A DNA stretch of 45,106 nt from Deltaproteobacteria bacterium. Its GTDB lineage: Bacteria; Myxococcota_A; Polyangia; Haliangiales; Haliangiaceae. A model generated the notes under the pieces. It searched no databases. It saw only the letters and a program-made list of their open reading frames with translations, and was not told where the DNA came from. The translations under genes were made by a program, and so were the position numbers. The DNA lies in the NCBI GenBank assembly GCA_005887925.1, contig VBLP01000131.1, positions 1 to 45,106 on the forward strand, read 5' to 3'. Below, in pieces: positions 35,696-42,031 of the stretch. Numbering within the stretch: position 1 is the stretch's first letter; each line of letters opens with the position of its first letter.

Positions 35696-37282
35696 ATGTC
35701 GATCACCACGTCTGCCCTTCGCCTCGCCCTGACCGCGGCTGCCCTCTGTGCGGCCACCACCGCCGATGCCCGCCCGCGGCGCATCGTCATCCTCGACTTC
35801 GACGGACCGCGCCAGCTCGCCGACGTCGGCCGCAGCTCGGTGCTGTCCGCCCTCGGCGACCAGTACGACGTCGTCGCCACCAAGCGCTGGGAGCAGGCCA
35901 AGACGACCGCCGCCCAGAAGAGCCACGGCCCCGACCAGTGGGCGCGCGCCGCCAAGCAGGCCGGGGTCGACGCCATCATCGAGGGCTGGGTCCAGGACGA
36001 GGGCCGTCGCAAGCTGCTCAACGTCACGATCCGCATCGCGTCCACCGGCAAGGAGCTCGACACCGTCCAGGTCCGGATCGACAAGACCGGAGCGACGACC
36101 GAGACCACGCGCCAGCTGCAGTCGAGCCTCGACGGCGTGCTCGACTTCATCGACGCCGGCCTGGGCGATCCGCCCCGCGCGCTGCCCGAGATCGACGTCA
36201 AGGACGTCAAGAAGATCGGGCCGTCGAGCTCGCCGGCCGGTGACGACGCGCGCCCCCGCAGGCGGTCGCGGTCCGATGACGTCGAGGTGACCAGCGACGA
36301 TCCGTCGCGCGCGGCGCCCCGGCCGGCCAGCAAGGCGGACAAGGCCGACAAGGCCGACAAGGCCGACAAGGCCGACAAGCCCGAGGATGTCAAGCCCGAC
36401 GCCGCGCCCGCCGGCGACCCGCCCGCCCACGAGGCCAAGCCGCCGAGCGTCTCCACCGCCGATCGCGAGACCCACGAGATCGAGATCCTGTTCCCGCCCG
36501 GCAGCGAGGAGCGCAAGGACGTCCTGGGCGTCAAGGCCGAGCACGTGCCGCAGAAGACCCCGCGGTTCATGATCGACGGAGGCGGCTACATCGGCTCGCG
36601 CAGCCTGATCTGGGACGCGCCGCCCGACGCGAACATCACCCCGTTCGCCGGCATCTCGACCAAGGGCTTCCAGGTCAACGCGGCGATCTACCCGTTCCCG
36701 CTCAAGCCGATCGACGGCGTGCTGTCCGGTGTCGGGTTCACCGCGTCGCTGCATCACTCCGTCGGCTCGACCGTGGAGTTCGACAACGTCGACACCATCG
36801 AGGAGTACGTGCTCAACCAGAACGGCTGGGAGCTCGGCGTGCACTACCGCCAGCCGATCAACAGCCTGGTCACGATCGACGGCGGCGCGTTCTACGGCAA
36901 CCAGACCTTCGAGATCGTCGACACCTCGCAGGCCTTCGAGGTCCCCGACACCAAGTACTCGTACCTCGGCGCGAGCGCGCACCTCGATCTCGCGATCACC
37001 GACCGCGCCACCGTCGGGTTCGGCGCGCGCTACTTCACCGTGCTCGACTCGGGCGACCTCGCCTCGACCGACTGGTTCGGCCCGGTCAGCGCCAGCGGGC
37101 TCGGCCTCGAGGCCTCGTTCCAGGTCCCGCTGCCGGCGAACCTCTACGTGCGCGGCCAGCTATCCTACCAGCGCATCTCGCTCGAGACCAGCGGCGGCGG
37201 CCAGCTCACCGATGACGAGGCCGTCACCGGCGGCACCGACTCGTTGATCGTCGGCAACGTCAACATCGGCATCGCATTCTGA
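35696..37282 (+). CDS. Outer-membrane beta-barrel protein with periplasmic N-terminal domain
   Basis: A 528-residue protein with GAGGAA before the ATG and a signal peptide (MSITTSALRLALTAAALCAATTADA, cut before RPRR). Residues about 26-165 form an alpha/beta domain (RIVILDFDGPRQLADVG, AGVDAIIEGWVQDEGRRKL, TQLQSSLDGVLDF-like helix). This is like the periplasmic TolB-N/CsgG-type domain found before barrels in myxobacteria. A charged linker with Lys-Ala-Asp repeats follows (about 210-260). The C-terminal 230 residues are amphipathic beta strands with many aromatic ends (GGYIGSRSLIWDAPP, GFQVNAAIYPFPLKP, VNIGIAF at the end). The terminal Phe is typical for outer-membrane insertion by BamA. It lies in an operon with the LRR lipoprotein. 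Its role in the export system is not known. Confidence 0.75.
   Translation: MSITTSALRLALTAAALCAATTADARPRRIVILDFDGPRQLADVGRSSVLSALGDQYDVVATKRWEQAKTTAAQKSHGPDQWARAAKQAGVDAIIEGWVQDEGRRKLLNVTIRIASTGKELDTVQVRIDKTGATTETTRQLQSSLDGVLDFIDAGLGDPPRALPEIDVKDVKKIGPSSSPAGDDARPRRRSRSDDVEVTSDDPSRAAPRPASKADKADKADKADKADKPEDVKPDAAPAGDPPAHEAKPPSVSTADRETHEIEILFPPGSEERKDVLGVKAEHVPQKTPRFMIDGGGYIGSRSLIWDAPPDANITPFAGISTKGFQVNAAIYPFPLKPIDGVLSGVGFTASLHHSVGSTVEFDNVDTIEEYVLNQNGWELGVHYRQPINSLVTIDGGAFYGNQTFEIVDTSQAFEVPDTKYSYLGASAHLDLAITDRATVGFGARYFTVLDSGDLASTDWFGPVSASGLGLEASFQVPLPANLYVRGQLSYQRISLETSGGGQLTDDEAVTGGTDSLIVGNVNIGIAF
36332..36379 (+). repeat. 9-bp tandem repeat (Lys-Ala-Asp coding)
   Basis: AAGGCCGAC is present about five times in a row (first copy AAGGCGGAC), coding a Lys-Ala-Asp tract in the linker of the barrel protein. 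It is an in-frame, slippage-prone tract. Confidence 0.85.
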
Positions 37283-37319
37283 TCGGCGGCCCCACCCGCC
37301 CGCCCGCAACCTCCTCGAG

Positions 37320-37341
37320 AGCCGGCCCGGCAAGGCCGGCT
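37320..37341 (+). terminator. Stem-loop terminator after the barrel gene
   Basis: AGCCGGC (37320-37326) pairs with GCCGGCT (37335-37341) across an 8-base loop, followed by TT. It is 38 bp after the barrel stop codon. The T-run is short, so termination strength is uncertain. Confidence 0.6.
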
Positions 37342-37477
37342 TTCGGCTATTTCGGCGCGGCCGCGCCGGCGAGGCGGGGCCTCCCCGCGGGATCAACCGT
37401 CAACCCCAGGATGCGATCTGAGTCCCCTGCCGGGCGCCGCGACCCGCCAGATCCACGGAATCGCAGCGCGGCCGCGC

Positions 37478-37493
37478 TGGCACATCGCGTGCT
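37478..37493 (+). promoter_or_regulatory. Candidate sigma-54 promoter for the peptide operon
   Basis: TGGCAC-N5-GTGCT has a perfect -24 half and GG-N10-GC spacing. It lies about 66 bp before the first peptide start codon (37559), leaving a normal 5' leader. Confidence 0.55.
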
Positions 37494-37558
37494 CCTCGCA
37501 AGCACAGGCCCTCACCACTCCCAGGACCCACACCACGGGTCGGAAAAGCGACAAGCCC

Positions 37559-37894
37559 ATGTCGAAGCCCACGCAGCGCACCCAGACAGACCCGTTCCCG
37601 TCGATCGATGCGACCCAGCTCAGCAAGGTCGCCGGCGGCGCGTCGCGCGTCACCGCTCGCTCGAACAGCGGCAACGATCAGCTCACGCTGATGCTGACCC
37701 AGATCACCGACTCCATCAAGGCGCTGTCCCAGAACAACAGCCAGAGCGACCCGATGCAGATGATGATGATGATGATGATGATGGGTGGCATGGGCGGCGG
37801 CGGCGGCGCGGTGGCCGCACCTCCGCCCGCGCCGGCGCCCGCGCCCGCGCCGGTGATCAACATCTCGACCACGGTGAGACACCGTGGCTGGTAG
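37559..37894 (+). CDS. Double-glycine-leader peptide 1 (Met-rich, Pro/Ala-rich)
   Basis: A 111-residue precursor. The leader FPSIDATQLSKVAGG ends in Gly-Gly at residues 26-27, a standard C39 cleavage site. The predicted 84-residue product has three parts: an amphipathic Gln/Leu helix (DQLTLMLTQITDSIKALSQN), eight consecutive Met residues within a Met/Gly patch, and a Pro-Ala linker closing with VINISTTVRHRGW. The same layout and C-terminal signature recur in peptide 4. It is the first gene of a three-gene run; peptide 2 starts inside its last codons. It matches no bacteriocin class I know and has no cysteines, so lanthipeptide or disulfide chemistry is ruled out. It is inferred to be the substrate of the C39 exporter. 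Confidence 0.75.
   Translation: MSKPTQRTQTDPFPSIDATQLSKVAGGASRVTARSNSGNDQLTLMLTQITDSIKALSQNNSQSDPMQMMMMMMMMGGMGGGGGAVAAPPPAPAPAPAPVINISTTVRHRGW
37760..37783 (+). repeat. (ATG)8 microsatellite inside peptide 1
   Basis: Eight ATG units in a row encode an eight-Met tract. It is a trinucleotide repeat, so slippage would change Met number in frame. Confidence 0.95.
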
Positions 37895-38138
37895 CGCGAT
37901 CGAGGTCATCGACGCGGCCGAGCTCCGCGAGGTCCGCGGCGGCGTCGACAAGCAGACCAGCGCGGCGCAGATCGCACTCGCGCAGGCGGTCAGCGCGGTC
38001 CAGGGCGTCGCCCGCAGCGTCGCTCCCAAGGACACCAGCATGACCGACCTGCTGCTGCACGCGATGAGCAGCCGGCGATCCGGTTCCGGCCCGAGCTCGG
38101 CGCCGGCGCTTCCCCCCACCAGCACGTTGACGAGGTAG
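37884..38138 (+). CDS. Double-glycine-leader peptide 2
   Basis: An 84-residue precursor with a GTG start at 37884 that overlaps the stop of peptide 1 (11 bases) and GGTGAGAC just upstream, indicating translational coupling. The leader AIEVIDAAELREVRGG ends in Gly-Gly at 19-20. The 64-residue product has an Ala/Gln/Val-rich helix (AQIALAQAVSAVQGVARSV), a second helix (SMTDLLLHAMSS) and a Ser/Pro-rich tail. It lacks the Met run and the C-terminal signature of peptides 1 and 4. Peptide 3 begins three bases after its stop, so it is the middle gene of a tight operon. Confidence 0.7.
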   Translation: MAGSAIEVIDAAELREVRGGVDKQTSAAQIALAQAVSAVQGVARSVAPKDTSMTDLLLHAMSSRRSGSGPSSAPALPPTSTLTR

Positions 38139-38140
38139 CC

Positions 38141-38383
38141 ATGAGCCGACGATCGCCCAAGTCACCGCCCGCGTTCGAGACCATCGACGCGCGCGTGCTC
38201 GACCAGGTCACCGGCGGACGCATCTCGCCGCGCACGACGCTGGACCCGGTGTTGCTGCAGGGGATCCAGCAGCTGTCGCAGGCGATCATGAGCGTGGGCC
38301 AGAACCTCGCCGCCGCCAAGCAGGGCTCGAGCCAGCAGATGATGCAGGTCCTCCAGCAGATGATGCAGTCGCGCCGCCGCTAG
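38141..38383 (+). CDS. Double-glycine-leader peptide 3
   Basis: An 80-residue precursor with GAGGTAG before the ATG at 38141. The leader AFETIDARVLDQVTGG ends in Gly-Gly at 25-26. The 54-residue product is almost entirely one Gln/Leu/Met-rich amphipathic helix (LLQGIQQLSQAIMSVGQNL, then QQMMQVLQQMMQ) and ends in Ser-Arg-Arg-Arg. It resembles the helical part of peptides 1 and 4 but has no Pro-rich tail. The stop codon region (CGCCGCCGCTAG) is repeated imperfectly just downstream. Confidence 0.72.
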   Translation: MSRRSPKSPPAFETIDARVLDQVTGGRISPRTTLDPVLLQGIQQLSQAIMSVGQNLAAAKQGSSQQMMQVLQQMMQSRRR

Positions 38384-38426
38384 CGCGCCGCCGCCGCCGC
38401 TAGCGCGCCGCCGCCCGGATCTGACC

Positions 38427-38632
38427 AGCTCGCAGCGCCGGGAGAACGCCATCACGCGAGCTCGCCGGGGCTGCTGCGCGGATGGGCGTCGGGGCTGCGC
38501 CCGCCCCAGGACCACCGGTGCCTGCGCGAGCGGCGCGAGGTATGTGCGGAGCAAGACCGGCCAATCCCGGCTACGGTCGCGGCCGCCGACCCCATCCGCT
38601 CGCGGTCGCCCCGGCGAGCTCGCGTTGACGTG
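38427..38632 (+). repeat. Left arm of long inverted repeat flanking peptide 4
   Basis: The block matches, in reverse complement, 39349-39558. The match is strongest at the inner end (about 43 bp from CCCCATCCGCTCGCGG to GCGAGCTCGCGTTGACGT with one indel) and drops to roughly 80% by eye further out. This arm and the following bases up to 38897 hold no gene I can support; the frames across it are basic and low complexity. Confidence 0.75.
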
Positions 38633-38897
38633 TCGCGATCGCGCCTGGCCCGCTCGGCAGGCACGCCGCGCGGCACCGACAGCGAATGCGCGCTCGCCCC
38701 TACCTGGGTCCGCCGCGCGTTCGGCTCGCTGTCCGAAGGGGACCCTCGCCGGTGCGCCGCGCGGTGGCGAGAGCGCGTGAGTCGGTGGCAGACGTCTGCC
38801 TGGCGCCGTCGTCGTCGGGAAGCAGTTCGTCGCTCGAGATTGACACGATCGTCGTCGGAGCGGCGGCGAACTGGTCGATCCGGTGGGCTGGGCGCGG

Positions 38898-38913
38898 CGG
38901 CACGAACGCTGCA
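38898..38913 (+). promoter_or_regulatory. Candidate sigma-54 promoter for peptide 4
   Basis: CGGCACG-N4-CTGCA keeps GG-N10-GC and differs from the consensus at two bases. The GC lies 39 bp before the ATG at 38951, leaving room for the ribosome site AAAGGA. Confidence 0.5.
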
Positions 38914-38950
38914 CAGGCAGCCTCCAACCCCTTCTGAAAGGATCGCCACG

Positions 38951-39238
38951 ATGCATCACCTCCACCCGACCCTGCTCACGACGGTCGTCGGCGGCACGAC
39001 GACCAACGACCAGATCACGCAGCAGCTCACGGCGCTGCAGAGCTCGCTCAAGGACGCCGCGAGCAACAACGGCAACAGCAGCAACAGCACGTTCATGATG
39101 ATGGCCGTGATGATGGCCATGCGGCCTCAGCCGACGGTCGTGGCGGGAGGCCCGCCTCCGGTGGCGGCCGCCGTGGCCCCGCCGCCCGTGGCAGCCGGTC
39201 CGGTCGTCAACATCAACAACCGCATCCGGCACTTCTGA
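38951..39238 (+). CDS. Double-glycine-leader peptide 4 (Met-rich, Pro/Ala-rich)
   Basis: A 95-residue precursor with GAAAGGATC upstream of the ATG at 38951. The leader is very short, MHHLHPTLLTTVVGG (Gly-Gly at 14-15). The 80-residue product repeats the plan of peptide 1: a Gln/Leu helix (DQITQQLTALQSSLKDAASN), an Asn/Ser stretch, a Met-rich patch (FMMMAVMMAM), a Pro/Ala/Gly linker and the end VVNINNRIRHF, to be compared with VINISTTVRHRGW. It is a stand-alone gene with its own promoter and terminator, set between the arms of a long inverted repeat. It is likely exported by the same C39 system. Confidence 0.75.
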   Translation: MHHLHPTLLTTVVGGTTTNDQITQQLTALQSSLKDAASNNGNSSNSTFMMMAVMMAMRPQPTVVAGGPPPVAAAVAPPPVAAGPVVNINNRIRHF

Positions 39239-39267
39239 GCGCAGCGACGATCACATCGTCATCCAAG

Positions 39268-39297
39268 GCGAGCACGATCCTGGCAGGTCGTGCTCGC
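39268..39297 (+). terminator. Rho-independent terminator after peptide 4
   Basis: GCGAGCACGA (39268-39277) pairs perfectly with TCGTGCTCGC (39288-39297) over a 10-base loop, followed by TGGCATTTT. It sits 30 bp after the stop codon. Confidence 0.85.
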
Positions 39298-39348
39298 TGG
39301 CATTTTCGGTGCGGGCAGCGGGCAGCGCTAGCACGACTATCTGCTGAA

Positions 39349-39558
39349 GACGTCAACGCGAGCTCGCCAGGGGCGACCGCGAGCGGATGGGGTCGGGGCG
39401 GCGACTGTAACCAGGATTGGCAGGTCATGCCCCGCACGTACCAAGGACCGTCCGCGCATGCGTCGGCGGTGATTCGGCAGGCGCTGCCCCGACGCCCATC
39501 CGCGTAGCAGCCCCCGGCGAGTCTCGCGTGTCCGCGCTCTCCTGGGCGCCGCGCAGTT
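39349..39558 (-). repeat. Right arm of long inverted repeat flanking peptide 4
   Basis: Reverse complement of 38427-38632; see that entry. Its outer end runs into a 47-bp tandem repeat. Confidence 0.75.
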
Positions 39559-39655
39559 GCCCGGCGAGTCTCGCGTGTCCGCGCTCTCCTGGGCGCCGCG
39601 CAGTTGCCCGGTGAGCTCGCGTGTTTGCGCTCTCCTGGGCGCGCGCAGCAGCCCG
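39515..39655. repeat. 47-bp tandem repeat, three copies
   Basis: Units begin at 39515, 39562 and 39609 (CGGCGAGTCTCGCGTGTCC, then CGCTCTCCTGGGCGC). The first two are identical and the third is diverged. There are no unique spacers, so it is not a CRISPR array. The rest of 39239-39777 holds no gene I can support. Confidence 0.85.
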
Positions 39656-39777
39656 GCCGGGGAGACTGCCGGTCCGCGCAAGGGCGGTGATCGCCTGGGG
39701 GTGCAGCCCGTCTACCGGAAGCAGCGAAAGGTCCTGTCAGGCGGCTGCTAAGACCGTGAAATTGGCCGGGACAGCGG

Positions 39778-39793
39778 AGGCACGCAGCGTGCA
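39778..39793 (+). promoter_or_regulatory. Candidate sigma-54 promoter for the SQPY-repeat gene
   Basis: AGGCACG-N4-GTGCA keeps GG-N10-GC. The ATG at 39806 follows the GC by 14 bases with no Shine-Dalgarno between, as at the TolC-like gene. Confidence 0.45.
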
Positions 39794-39805
39794 ATAGGTG
39801 CGGGC

Positions 39806-40261
39806 ATGCGCGACACCGAGACCATCCGGGCCATCAACTGCGAGCAGCTCGCCACGGCGACCGACCGCCTGCTGGTTCGCAGCCGCCGGGTGGCAAGGCA
39901 TCGCGCGCCGTCGCAGCCCAGCGCGCCCGGCTACCTCCACATCCCGCTCGCGTGCGGCTCGCAGCTGCGGGTCGGCCACCCGGCGCCGCCGGTGCGCGCC
40001 TCGCAGCCGTACCTCACCCCGCCGCGCGCTTCGCAGCCGTACGTCGCGCCGCGCGGCTCGCAGCCCTACGTCGCGGTCCGCGGCTCGCAGCCGTGCCTGG
40101 TGCCGCCGGCATCCGCCGCGCAGCCGCGCGCGCACCGCGCGAGTGCCGAGCGCACCATGGTGATGCGCTCGACCGCCAGGGTGATGCCGCAGATGCTCGC
40201 GCTCACCGTCGTGGTGCCGGCCATCGTCGGCCTCGCGATCGGGATCGCGGCGCTGCTCTAG
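39806..40261 (+). CDS. Small tail-anchored membrane protein with SQPY repeats
   Basis: A 151-residue protein. After a basic N-terminus (TDRLLVRSRRVARHRAPSQ) come about four repeats of 9-10 residues: RASQPYLTPP, RASQPYVAP, RGSQPYVAV and RGSQPCLVPP. A charged stretch and one C-terminal transmembrane helix (MLALTVVVPAIVGLAIGIAA) end the protein. This arrangement suggests a C-tail-anchored inner-membrane protein with a repetitive cytoplasmic or periplasmic arm. The large HlyD-like protein in the same locus also has Gln-Pro/Tyr repeats (VYAQP), a loose resemblance only. No family is recognised. Its sigma-54-like site and the strong terminator behind it make it a self-contained unit of the export locus. 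Confidence 0.65.
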   Translation: MRDTETIRAINCEQLATATDRLLVRSRRVARHRAPSQPSAPGYLHIPLACGSQLRVGHPAPPVRASQPYLTPPRASQPYVAPRGSQPYVAVRGSQPCLVPPASAAQPRAHRASAERTMVMRSTARVMPQMLALTVVVPAIVGLAIGIAALL

Positions 40262-40272
40262 TCGGTTCGTCT

Positions 40273-40361
40273 CCGGCGGGACAGATCGAGCTGTGGTGAC
40301 TCGATCATGGGTGCGGCTCGGATTGGGCCCCGGACCGCACCCGTCCCGCCGGTTTTTTTTT
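40273..40361 (+). terminator. Strong nested terminator after the SQPY-repeat gene
   Basis: An outer stem CCGGCGGGAC (40273-40282) pairs perfectly with GTCCCGCCGG (40343-40352), directly followed by nine T (40353-40361). Inside it, GGGTGCGG (40309-40316) pairs with CCGCACCC (40335-40342), next to the outer 3' arm. It closes the export locus. Confidence 0.85.
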
Positions 40362-40409
40362 GTGCGAAGCGCGGCTCGCCCCCCGGCGGGCGCCTGGTAC
40401 GACGGTGCC

Positions 40410-41852
40410 ATGCCGCATGCGTGGCCGAGCGACCGGCGCCTGCTGACCGCCGCGCTGGTGGTGTGGGCGGCGGTCGCCGCGATCGGTGTCGCGTTCAGCC
40501 CGCCGCTCGGCCACGATGAGGCCGCGTTCGCGATCGCCGCGCGCGGCGATGTGCCCGCGGGCGGATGGCTGTACCGCTCCGAGGGCACGGTGGTGCTCGC
40601 CGGGCTCGGCGTGGCGCTCGGCGCCGCCGACTGGCAGCTCCGGATCGCCAGCGCCGCCCTGAGCATCGCGCTGGTGATCGCCGCGTTCGCCGTCGGGCGG
40701 GCGGCCTTCACCGCGCGCGCCGGCGCGTGGGCCGCGGCGCTGGTCGCCGGGGCGCACCCGATGGCGCTGCGCAGCGCGCAGCTGCTCAGCGACCTGCCGG
40801 CCGCGGCGTGCCTGCTCGGCGGCATCGCCGTGCTCGTCGGCGAGCTCGACCGTCCCACCCGCCTCGCGGCGCCCCGCGGTGCGCGCGATGCCGGCGCGGA
40901 GGCCGGGTCGGAGATCGGACACGGCGCGGGCCCGGACGCTGGGCGCGGGGTCGGGCGCGATGCCGGGCCGCGCTGGCGACTGGTCGCCGCCGCGCCGCTG
41001 CTGGCCGCGGCGTTCTATCTCCGCTACGGCAGCGCGCCGGTGATCGCGCTCGCGCTGGGCGCCGCGGGCCTGATCTGGTGGCGGGCCGTCGCGGCCCGGC
41101 CGCTTCGCGCGCTGGCGACGGTCGCGGCGCTCGCCGCGCTGATGGTGCCGCACCTCGCGCATGCGCACGCGGTCACGGGCAGCGCGCTGGGCATCCTCGA
41201 GGTCAGCGCGGCCATGCCGCGCCGCGCCTATGTCGGCGAGGGCCTCGTCACGTACGTCGCGTCGAACCCGTTCGCGTTCTACGGCGTGCTGATCGCCCCG
41301 GTCATCGTCGCCGGCCTCGTCGGGCTGGTCCGGGCGCGCCGCCGGGCGCCCTGGTACCTCGCGATCGTCGCGCTCGGCCAGCTCGTCGCGCTCGGCCTGC
41401 AGAGCCACGGCCAGCCACGCTACGTCTTCGTCGCGACGATCCTCCTCGCGGTGCTCGGTGTCGATGCCATCGCCCCGCTCGCCCGGCCGCGCCTCGCGGC
41501 GGCCATCATCGCCGCGTCCTGGCTTCACGTCGTCATCGGCCAGGTCGTGGTGTCCCGCGAGGCCGCGCACAGCCGCGCGCCGATCGTCGAGGCCGCGCGC
41601 GCGATCCGCGGCGATGCCGGCGGCCGGCCGTGCGCGGCGGTCGCGCTGCTGGCTCCCCAGCTGGCCTGGTACTCCGGCTGCGAGGTCTACGTCTTCCGCC
41701 TCCAGGCGGTCATGCCCGCCGACCGCGTGCGCTACATCGCCTCGTTCACGCGCCGGCCGATCGATCCGGCGCCGCTCCTGGCCGCCCAGCACCTGCGCGC
41801 CACGCCGATCGCCACCGGCGACCCCGACGCCCGCGTCTGGCGGCTCGAGTGA
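40410..41852 (+). CDS. GT-C type membrane glycosyltransferase
   Basis: A 480-residue polytopic protein from the ATG at 40410; longer in-frame starts are hydrophilic and run through the terminator. Near the N-terminus, after the first helix, is FSPPLGHDEAAFAIA. The Asp-Glu pair fits the catalytic acidic motif of GT-C transferases that use a polyprenyl-phosphate sugar (ArnT/PMT superfamily). About ten hydrophobic helices follow, among them YVASNPFAFYGVLIAPVIVAG and YVFVATILLAVLGVDAIAPLA. An Ala/Gly/Asp-rich insert lies near 160-185. A C-terminal soluble part (about 395-480) has ALLAPQLAWYSGCEVYVFR. The acceptor is unknown. Confidence 0.75.
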   Translation: MPHAWPSDRRLLTAALVVWAAVAAIGVAFSPPLGHDEAAFAIAARGDVPAGGWLYRSEGTVVLAGLGVALGAADWQLRIASAALSIALVIAAFAVGRAAFTARAGAWAAALVAGAHPMALRSAQLLSDLPAAACLLGGIAVLVGELDRPTRLAAPRGARDAGAEAGSEIGHGAGPDAGRGVGRDAGPRWRLVAAAPLLAAAFYLRYGSAPVIALALGAAGLIWWRAVAARPLRALATVAALAALMVPHLAHAHAVTGSALGILEVSAAMPRRAYVGEGLVTYVASNPFAFYGVLIAPVIVAGLVGLVRARRRAPWYLAIVALGQLVALGLQSHGQPRYVFVATILLAVLGVDAIAPLARPRLAAAIIAASWLHVVIGQVVVSREAAHSRAPIVEAARAIRGDAGGRPCAAVALLAPQLAWYSGCEVYVFRLQAVMPADRVRYIASFTRRPIDPAPLLAAQHLRATPIATGDPDARVWRLE

Positions 41853-42031
41853 TTCGCTTCGAGGAGCGGTTTGAAAAATGGAGGCCGTAACTCCTTTTTT
41901 CATAGGGAAATGGAATCGGACCCTCCCGCGGCGCGGTTCCAGGCGCGCTGTGGGATGGCGGCCATTCCTCGACGGTAGCAATGAAGGCGTTCGCGATTGC
42001 AAGCCGCCGGCAAACCGTGTGTGCTCGCGGC
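41853..42031 (+). other. Intergenic region with weak terminator
   Basis: GGAG (41880-41883) and CTCC (41891-41894) can pair before six T (41895-41900), a weak terminator for the glycosyltransferase gene. The rest probably holds the promoter of the rhomboid gene. Confidence 0.4.

Noticed and set aside
39515-39655. CRISPR array
   Set aside because: The three 47-bp units are contiguous with no spacers, and no cas genes are present.
39337-39681. Minus-strand frame of 114 codons in the right repeat arm
   Set aside because: It arises from the 47-bp and inverted repeats, is Arg/Gly-rich, and has no start signal.
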